From NCBI GenBank assembly GCA_902494465.1, contig CABUTH010000055.1, positions 1 to 10,188 of the forward strand: a stretch of DNA of 10,188 bases. Direction: 5' to 3'. The notes under the pieces were generated by a model. It ran no database searches. It was not told where the DNA came from and saw only the letters and a program-made list of their open reading frames with translations. This stretch comes from an uncultured Collinsella sp. (GTDB lineage Bacteria; Actinomycetota; Coriobacteriia; Coriobacteriales; Coriobacteriaceae). The position numbers were made by a program, and so were the translations under genes. This document shows, in pieces, positions 1-5,800 of this stretch (its first letter is position 1; each line of letters begins with the position of its first letter).

Positions 1-2
1 AC

Positions 3-686
3 GATCTTCTGTCGCATGTCCAGGCGCTCAAGGGCGTCGGCGCGCGCTTTGTGCAGATGCATGCCGAGCGCTGTGTGGACGACGGATCGTATCGCCTGGT
101 CTATACGTTTATCAACGTCCGCGCTGCGCAGGAGCAGATCGCGCGGGACGGAAACTATGCGATTGAGAATCTGGTGGTCGAGGGTATCGACCAGTACCAG
201 GAGATTCCGTCCATCAGCTCGTACTATCCGGCGGTATTCCCGTTTGAAAACGAGGCGCACGACCTGTTTGGTCTTGCCATCACCGACATGCAGATCGACT
301 TTAAGGGCTTTTTCTACCAGGTCTCGACTGCCGAACCCATGAGCGTTATCACGCCCGAGGTGAAGGCCGCGCGCGAGAAGGCCATGAAGGTGCGTGCCGC
401 TGCCGAGGCCAAGGCACGCAAGGCTGCGGCCGAAAAGGCCGCCACGGCTGCGGCTGCTGCAGGGGAGGGCGCTGCGAGCGCCGATGATGCTTCGGCGGCG
501 GCGAGCGCTCGACCTGCTGCGGCTGCCGGCTCCGATGCTCAGCATGACGATGCCGCCGCCAAGGCCGCGCTCAAGGCTGCCGAGCTGGAGGCAAAGCTCG
601 CCGCCATGGATCCCGAGAAAGCGGCCAAGGTCCGCGCGGCGCTTGCCGCCAAGGCCGCCCGCGACAAGCAGAAAAAGGAGGCGTAA
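3..686 (+). CDS. echD: Group 4 [NiFe] hydrogenase 30-kDa (NuoC/EchD-like) subunit, 5' partial
   Basis: The gene enters the window already in frame; the first complete codon is at 3 and the true start lies upstream. Residues around nt 180-330 carry the hallmark of the complex I 30-kDa subunit family (NuoC, EchD, CooU): a block reading SSYYPAVFPFENEAHDLFG, followed by a short DFKGFFY segment. In this family the subunit braces the hydrogenase large subunit in the peripheral arm on the cytoplasmic face and binds no cofactor itself. After nt 356 comes a tail of 109 residues, 50 of them alanine, rich in Lys and Glu with one acidic patch (ADDAS, DAQHDD). It is probably helical or coiled and is not part of the usual family fold. 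The stop codon lies 5 nt before the next gene, which makes the two co-transcribed. A true NuoC is the alternative, but the neighbouring nickel ligands favour a hydrogenase. The echD symbol rests on gene order. Confidence 0.85.
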   Translation, partial: DLLSHVQALKGVGARFVQMHAERCVDDGSYRLVYTFINVRAAQEQIARDGNYAIENLVVEGIDQYQEIPSISSYYPAVFPFENEAHDLFGLAITDMQIDFKGFFYQVSTAEPMSVITPEVKAAREKAMKVRAAAEAKARKAAAEKAATAAAAAGEGAASADDASAAASARPAAAAGSDAQHDDAAAKAALKAAELEAKLAAMDPEKAAKVRAALAAKAARDKQKKEA

Positions 687-691
687 GGTCC

Positions 692-1780
692 ATGGCACAT
701 CGCTCCGTTATTCCGTTTGGCCCGCAACACCCGGTGCTGCCCGAGCCGCTTCATCTGGACCTGGTGATCGAGGACGACCGCGTCATCGAGGCAATTCCGC
801 AGATCGGCTTTGTTCACCGCGGACTCGAGAAGCTCACCGAAAAGCGCGACATGCACCAGTTTGGCTACATCGCCGAGCGCATCTGCGGCATCTGCGCCGT
901 GGGCCACAGCTACGGCTATGCCAGCGCCTGCGAGCGCATGCTCGACATCGAGGTGCCCGGCCGCGTGCGGTATATCCGCACCATTTTGCACGAGCTTTCG
1001 CGTATTCACTCTCATCTGCTGTGGCTGGGCCTGCTCGCCGATGCCTTTGGTTTCGAGGCGCTGTTCTATCGTTCGTGGACGCTGCGCGAGCAGATCCTCA
1101 AGATTTTTGAGAGCACGTGCGGCGGGCGCGTGATTCTGTCGATTAACGAGATCGGCGGCCTTAAACACGACATCGAGGACTCCGAGCTGGCGGACATTGT
1201 CCAGACGCTCGACGCCATGCGCTCCGACTACGAGGCCCTGGTGCATACGTTTTTGGACGACGCCAGCTGCGGCGAGCGCCTGCATGGCGTGGGTGTGATC
1301 AGCAAGAAGGACGCGCTTGATCTGTCGATGGTCGGCCCGTTCGGTCGCGCCTCGGGCGTGGGCTACGACGTGCGCATGTTTGGCGACGGTGCCTATGCGG
1401 ATCTGGCCGCGTTTGAGCCCATCGTGGCGACCGACGGCGACTGCTATGCCCGCTGCCAGGTGCGTTGTGCCGAGGTCACGCAGGCCATGGACATCATCAA
1501 GGAGCTTGTGGGCAAGATTCCGCACGACGGAATCGGCGGGCGCACCAAGCTCACGCCGGCCGACGGCGCGCGCGGCGAGGTTGTGATTGAGCAGCCGCGC
1601 GGCGAGGCGTATTACTATGTGCGCGGCAACGGCACCAAGAACCTGGACCGTTTTCGCGTGCGCACGCCGACGTCGCAGAACCTGGCAGGTCTGACGCATG
1701 CGCTGCAGGGCGTGCTCCTTGCCAACGTGCCCATGATTATCCTGACCATCGACCCCTGCATTAGCTGCACGGAAAGGTAG
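692..1780 (+). CDS. echE: Group 4 (Ech-type) [NiFe] hydrogenase catalytic large subunit
   Basis: This 362-residue protein belongs to the NiFe hydrogenase large subunit/NuoD family. The N-terminal L1 motif ERICGIC lies at residues 62-68 (C65, C68) with H72 following. The L2 motif DPCISC lies at 354-359 (C356, C359). All four cysteines that would hold the Ni-Fe site are therefore present, so this is a hydrogenase and not a complex I NuoD, which has lost them. Its expected role is proton reduction or H2 oxidation with electrons from ferredoxin through the FeS subunits. The protein ends three residues after the last cysteine (TER), so there is no C-terminal peptide to be cleaved during maturation. 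As I recall, this is typical of Ech/CooH enzymes and unlike HycE. A good ribosome site (AAGGAGG at 675-681) sits 10 nt before the ATG. The downstream FeS gene begins 7 nt after the stop. CooH is the main alternative, but the ferredoxin gene sits after rather than before it, as in ech operons. Confidence 0.93.
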   Translation: MAHRSVIPFGPQHPVLPEPLHLDLVIEDDRVIEAIPQIGFVHRGLEKLTEKRDMHQFGYIAERICGICAVGHSYGYASACERMLDIEVPGRVRYIRTILHELSRIHSHLLWLGLLADAFGFEALFYRSWTLREQILKIFESTCGGRVILSINEIGGLKHDIEDSELADIVQTLDAMRSDYEALVHTFLDDASCGERLHGVGVISKKDALDLSMVGPFGRASGVGYDVRMFGDGAYADLAAFEPIVATDGDCYARCQVRCAEVTQAMDIIKELVGKIPHDGIGGRTKLTPADGARGEVVIEQPRGEAYYYVRGNGTKNLDRFRVRTPTSQNLAGLTHALQGVLLANVPMIILTIDPCISCTER

Positions 1781-1787
1781 GCGCGGC

Positions 1788-2129
1788 ATGAGTTTACTGA
1801 CATTTGCCAAGACGGCCTTGGGTTCTATGGTCAAGCAGCCGGTCACGGTGTGCTATCCGCAGGAGAAGCTCGCGGCGCCCGAGCGCTTGCGCGGGCATAT
1901 CGTCAATGACATGGACGTGTGCATCTGCTGCGGCATGTGCGCGCGCCGTTGCCCGGCGGGCGCGCTCGCGGTCGATCGCAAAGGCGGTACCTGGTCGATC
2001 GACCCGTACGCCTGCGTGGTGTGCGGCGAGTGCATCGAAAGCTGCCCCAAACACTGCCTGACTATGGACACCGCTCGTACTCCAGTTGCGGCGAACAAGA
2101 CTCCCACGGTAGAAACCAAACCGGAATAG
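1788..2129 (+). CDS. echF: 2x[4Fe-4S] ferredoxin-like hydrogenase subunit (EchF/HycF/NuoI-like)
   Basis: This is a 113-residue electron-transfer subunit. Two classical CxxCxxCxxxCP motifs are complete: C45-C48-C51-C55 and C76-C79-C82-C86, each with the following proline. They would bind two [4Fe-4S] clusters passing electrons between ferredoxin and the small subunit of the hydrogenase. The N-terminal ~35 residues (with a PERLRGHI segment) resemble the region preceding the clusters in NuoI/EchF proteins. The last ~20 residues are a low-complexity Thr/Pro/Lys tail. The start ATG lies 7 nt after the echE stop, with a modest purine-rich ribosome site (GGAAAGG, 1771-1777) inside the end of echE, which suggests translational coupling. 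It appears to be the last gene of the hydrogenase operon: no further gene follows for over 700 nt and a strong hairpin begins 33 nt downstream. The stop codon lies inside an 11-bp tandem repeat. Confidence 0.9.
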   Translation: MSLLTFAKTALGSMVKQPVTVCYPQEKLAAPERLRGHIVNDMDVCICCGMCARRCPAGALAVDRKGGTWSIDPYACVVCGECIESCPKHCLTMDTARTPVAANKTPTVETKPE

Positions 2130-2162
2130 CGTTGGTATAGAGCTGGAATAGAGCTGGAATAG
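2119..2162 (+). repeat. Four 11-bp tandem units ending in (A/T)ATAG across the echF stop codon
   Basis: Four adjacent 11-nt units run at 2119-2129, 2130-2140, 2141-2151 and 2152-2162. They read AACCGGAATAG, CGTTGGTATAG, AGCTGGAATAG and AGCTGGAATAG. The last two are identical, and the TAG of the first is the echF stop codon. The array runs directly into the following hairpin. The function is unknown; it may be a slippage-born duplication. Confidence 0.75.
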
Positions 2163-2195
2163 GGGCCGGTGGGGCAAAATTGCCCCACCGGCCCC
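2162..2195 (+). terminator. Strong GC-rich hairpin after the hydrogenase operon
   Basis: Positions 2162-2177 are perfectly complementary to 2180-2195 (16 bp; a realistic fold is a 14-bp stem with an AAAATT loop). It lies 33 nt after the last hydrogenase gene, where a transcription terminator is expected. No T-run follows (the sequence continues GCGCTTAACGCG), so it is not a classical intrinsic terminator. It may instead act as an RNA 3'-end stabiliser or a U-less terminator. Confidence 0.6.
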
Positions 2196-2226
2196 GCGCT
2201 TAACGCGCGGTGGAGCCGCCGCGAAC

Positions 2227-2378
2227 AAAACTATGCCGGATTACGGGGCTGGATTGCGAATCCCCAACCATACAGAAAATCGCAAAAATAAAACCGCAGG
2301 TAGATAGCCTGCCGTTTTTCAAAAAATGAATGTATGGATGAGGGCCCCGACTTTAGCCCCGTAATCCGGCATAGTTTT
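2227..2378. repeat. Structured inverted-repeat unit A (24-bp perfect arms)
   Basis: The outer arms 2227-2250 and 2355-2378 are perfect reverse complements over 24 bp. Inside, CCATACA (2268-2274) pairs with TGTATGG (2331-2337), and GCAGG (2296-2300) pairs with CCTGC (2308-2312). The innermost hairpin is preceded by AAAAC and followed by GTTTTTC, which gives the shape of a bidirectional intrinsic terminator with one C-C mismatch. The whole segment can fold as one long, interrupted hairpin in RNA or as a cruciform in DNA. A small extra hairpin follows (TGGCAC 2383-2388 with GTGCCA 2396-2401). No open reading frame or transposase is associated. Unit B repeats the same plan about 250 nt on. Confidence 0.85.
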
Positions 2379-2406
2379 GAAATGGCACCATATCAGTGCC
2401 AGCCCC

Positions 2407-2446
2407 TGATCCCTCGGGGACGGAGGAAAACGGATCATTCTGGCCT
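2407..2446 (+). repeat. 40-nt conserved tail motif, copy 1 (after unit A)
   Basis: This 40-nt block differs from copy 2 (2646-2685) at only three positions. It begins TGATCC and has GGATCA near its end, so the two ends can pair around a purine-rich interior (GACGGAGGAAAAC). The sequence just after it (2447-2485) also loosely matches what follows copy 2: GCCGC, then CCCGT, then CC and GAAAC. The repeat unit therefore extends further downstream. Confidence 0.85.
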
Positions 2447-2476
2447 TGCGAGGGCCGCTACGTGACCCGTCTGCCA

Positions 2477-2628
2477 CGAAACGGGCCCATCTACTACGTT
2501 TAGGCCGCTACCCTCAACCATGCCAAAAAACGCGAAAACAAAATTGCAGGTAGAACGCCTGCGGTTTTTCATGAAAAGCGGTTATGGTCGGGGGTATCGA
2601 TTCAAACGTAGTAGATGGGCCGATTTCG
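2477..2628. repeat. Structured inverted-repeat unit B (18-bp perfect arms plus flanking pairs)
   Basis: Arms 2484-2501 and 2604-2621 are perfect reverse complements over 18 bp. Beyond a 2-nt mismatch on each side, CGAAA (2477-2481) pairs with TTTCG (2624-2628). Inside, TACCC (2509-2513) pairs with GGGTA (2592-2596), ACCAT (2517-2521) with ATGGT (2584-2588), and GCAGG (2546-2550) with CCTGC (2558-2562). AAAATT and GGTTTTT flank the inner hairpin and extend it by U-G and A-U pairs. Core words shared with unit A are CAACCAT, GCAGGTAGA, GCCTGC and GTTTTTCA. The outer arms have no evident similarity to those of unit A. Confidence 0.85.
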
Positions 2629-2645
2629 TAGCGAGCACCACCAAT

Positions 2646-2685
2646 TGATCCCCCGGAGACGGAGGAAAACGGATCATTTTGGCCT
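2646..2685 (+). repeat. 40-nt conserved tail motif, copy 2 (after unit B)
   Basis: This is the second copy of the tail block at 2407-2446, with 37 of 40 positions identical, placed 18 nt after the end of unit B (29 nt after unit A for copy 1). Two small hairpins follow within the same repeat unit: CGGCTC/GAGCCG at 2688-2700, and GTTTTC (2706-2711) with GAAAAC (2716-2721) around a CTGC loop. The unit ends about 135 nt before the adhesin start codon. Confidence 0.85.
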
Positions 2686-2726
2686 GTCGGCTCCGAGCCG
2701 CACCCGTTTTCCTGCGAAAACCCTCG

Positions 2727-2757
2727 TGTCTCAACTTTGGTGAGACATTTGTCTCAC
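2727..2757. promoter_or_regulatory. Putative operator: 18-bp perfect dyad plus a third half-site
   Basis: GTGAGACA (2740-2747) and TGTCTCAC (2750-2757) form a perfect dyad around TT. A third half-site, TGTCTCA, lies at 2727-2733, so the left arm of the dyad could pair either upstream or downstream. A related GGTCTGAGACC palindrome occurs at 2831-2841, next to the ribosome site. The spacing fits binding by a dimeric repressor upstream of the adhesin gene, but mutually exclusive RNA hairpins are also possible. I see no convincing -35/-10 pair, so where the start of transcription lies relative to the dyad is unknown. Confidence 0.5.
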
Positions 2758-2858
2758 GCCCAAAATCAAATCTGGAACGTGTGTCACCTGCCCTAATTGT
2801 GTTTCATTCCGTAACTTTAGGCTGATGCAAGGTCTGAGACCGCGAGAAGGGAGACGCG

Positions 2859-5800
2859 ATGAGTAAGTACACGAGGGGTCTCTTGGCGGTGATACTTGCC
2901 GTAGTGCTTGTGTTGCCGGCTGCAGCATTTGCCATGCTGCCCGAGGCCAACGCCAGGTCCAGCACCGGAATGGACGGACCGACAGTAAGCGGAAAGATCG
3001 TCGACCCCCATACAAGCGACAACTGGACGTATTGGGCCGCCGGCTCTGACGACAGCGGCAAAATCACGACACAAAACGTCGGCCGAATCTGGACCGACAA
3101 GACAGTCGAGGCCGGCGAGGGGTCAGACTTCCTCACCACACTTTCGGCGATATCCTCGACGTCCAACACGACGACGACGGTCCCCAAGCCGCTCGACATT
3201 GTACTGGTGCTGGATGCTTCTGGCTCAATGAACGATCCTATGAGCTCAAGCGACCGCACCAAGCGCATTGATGCGCTGAAGACCGCGGCCAATAGCTTTA
3301 TCGAAAAGATCGCCGAAGAAAATGCAAAGATCTCGGATGAGTCCAAGCAGCATCGGGTCGCAATTGTAAAGTTCTCGGGCTATAAGACTGATGAGGTCGG
3401 CAACGGCACTTATCGTGAAGGCGGCCACACTTACAACTATTCGCAGATCATGAAGAGCCCGACGCCTTGCTTGGGCGATGGCGTAAACAGCCTCAAGAGT
3501 ACGGTCAGCTCCATTTCACCTGCCGGCGCCACACGTGCCGACTATGGCATGGATCTTGCCAAGGACATTTCTGGCCGAGCGGACGCCAAGAAGGTTGTCC
3601 TGTTCTTTACCGATGGTTCGCCCACGAGCTACAGCAGCTTTGAGCCCTCGGTTGCCAATGGCGCCATCAACAAGGCGAATAGCATGAAGAAAGACGGCAC
3701 CGTCATTTACACCATTGGCATTTTTAGCGGCGCGAATCCCAGCGCCGACCCCACGGCCTCCAGTACGATTAACGAGAATAAGTTCATGCACGCCGTGTCG
3801 AGCAACTATCCTGCGGCCTCGTCCAGTATTTCTTACTGGGGCGAATGGACCATCAACTTCGGTGCGCGTGCAGAAAATGCCAATTACTACAAGTCGGCGA
3901 AGAACGCCAAGGAGCTCGAGGATATCTTCAAGGATATCTCCGAGAGCATCACCGAGGTTGTTGGCTACCCGACCGAAACCCATGACGGCTACGCCAATAA
4001 GTCCGGCTACATCACGTTTACCGACGAGCTGGGCGACTATATGCAGGTCGACAACTTTACCGAAGTCGAATACAACGGCACGACGTTTGTCGATCCGGTA
4101 AAGTCCACCACGGGCAATGTCGATGCCTACGCCTTTGCCGGCGAAGCCGCGAACCTGGTCATTACCGTCCAGCGCGCCGCGGCGGGCGGCCCCCAGCAGG
4201 GCGATATTGTAGAGGTCAAGATCCCCGCGTCGTTGATCCCGCTGCGCAACTTTGACGTTGACGAGACCAAGGGCACGCTTACGGTCAACGATGTCGATCC
4301 CATCCGCGTGAAGTATGCTTCGAGCGTCAAGGCTATCGCGCGCGAAAACCTGTTCACCCCTGATGAAGCGCTGAAGAAGTATATCGACGAGAATGCGATC
4401 GACGAGCAGGGCTCCAAGTCTGTTGCCTTCTATGCCAACAAGTGGAGTGGTGATCCGGACCTGGGCGACACGATCGCCAACTTTAAGCCCGCCGCCACCA
4501 ACCGGTACTACTTCTTCCAGAAGCAGACGCCCATTTACACGGATCCCGCCTGCACGCAGCCCGCGAAGGAGCAGTTGGCGAGCGACCGCCTTTATTACTA
4601 CCAGGATGAGTTTGAGATAGCGGACGCCAGCCGCAAGCTCGACCACGGCATCACCGTCATCGAGTTTGCCGGCAGGCATGCTGCACAGTTTGCGGACGCC
4701 GTGGTTGCCGACGAGAGCGGAAACCTGTCGTTTGGCGCCGGAACCGCACGCCTGGCATTTATTGACGAACTTCATACCGACAAGAATCCCAACGCGACCG
4801 GCACCGCGTCCGACGTGCTCAATCCCAGGTGGAATGACACGTCATCCAAGGCGACCGCGACGCATGTCAATTCCTACCTGGGCAACAACGGCAAGATCAG
4901 CTATAAGTACAACATGACGCCGGCAACGGTGGATACCAAGGCCAGTTTTGGTCTGACCAAGGTGCTCGAGGGCCGCGCCTGGACGGATGCGGACGAGTTT
5001 AAGTTTGAACTCTCCGCGACATCCGAGAATGACGCCCCGATGCCCACATCCGCGACCGCGACCGTGACCAAGGACAACACGGCCATCGGCTTCGGTGAGA
5101 TCACCTACACCGAGCCCGGCACGTATGTCTACAAAGTCAGCGAAAAGAACGCCGGGACCACGGTCGACGGCATCACCTACAGCGGAAACGTTGCGGAGAT
5201 TACCGTGACGGTAACGCCCAACAAGAAGGGTAAGCTCAGCGCTGCCGTGGAGGTGACCTCGGGCAAGGCCAAGTTCGAGAACACCTACACCACGAATCCT
5301 GTTGAGTCCAGTGTTACCAGTCAGATTGCCGTAGCCAAGGTCCTGACCGGGCGCGACCTTACAGCCGGCGAGTTCAGCTTTGAGCTGCGCGAGGTTAAGG
5401 GCGGGGACTCTGAGCTTATCGAGACCGTTGAGAATGACGCCGAGGGCAACGTTACGTTCAAGCCCATCAAGTACACCGAGATCGGTCAGCACGCCTACAC
5501 GCTGCATGAGGTTGCAGGCGACGCCGGTGGTATTGACTATGACAACGCGGTCTACACCATCGTGACGACCATTGCCGACAACGGCAAGGGCGAGCTTGTG
5601 GCTACGCATGAGCTGAAGGGCGCCGAGGGCGTTAAGAGCATCGAGTTCAAGAACGCTTACAATCTGACCCCCGAGAGCTTCAGCGTCACCGACCAGATCA
5701 CCGCGACCAAGTCCCTGGACGGGCGCGACCTCAAGGCCGGCGAGTTCTCCTTCGAGCTCGTCGAGGGTAACGATGTCGTCGCTACCGGCACCAACGACGC

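Noticed and set aside
539..1846. Antisense open frame of 435 codons over the hydrogenase large subunit
   Set aside because: It overlaps a clearly conserved hydrogenase gene with intact metal-binding motifs, and is explained by high-GC codon bias.
2227..2721. CRISPR array or classical insertion sequence
   Set aside because: There are only two units with no regular short repeat-spacer pattern, no transposase frame, no conserved terminal repeats between units and no clear target-site duplication.
2758..2858. Sigma-70-type promoter for the adhesin (for example TAACTT at 2812-2817 as -10)
   Set aside because: No -35-like hexamer lies at the proper distance, so I do not list it as a feature.
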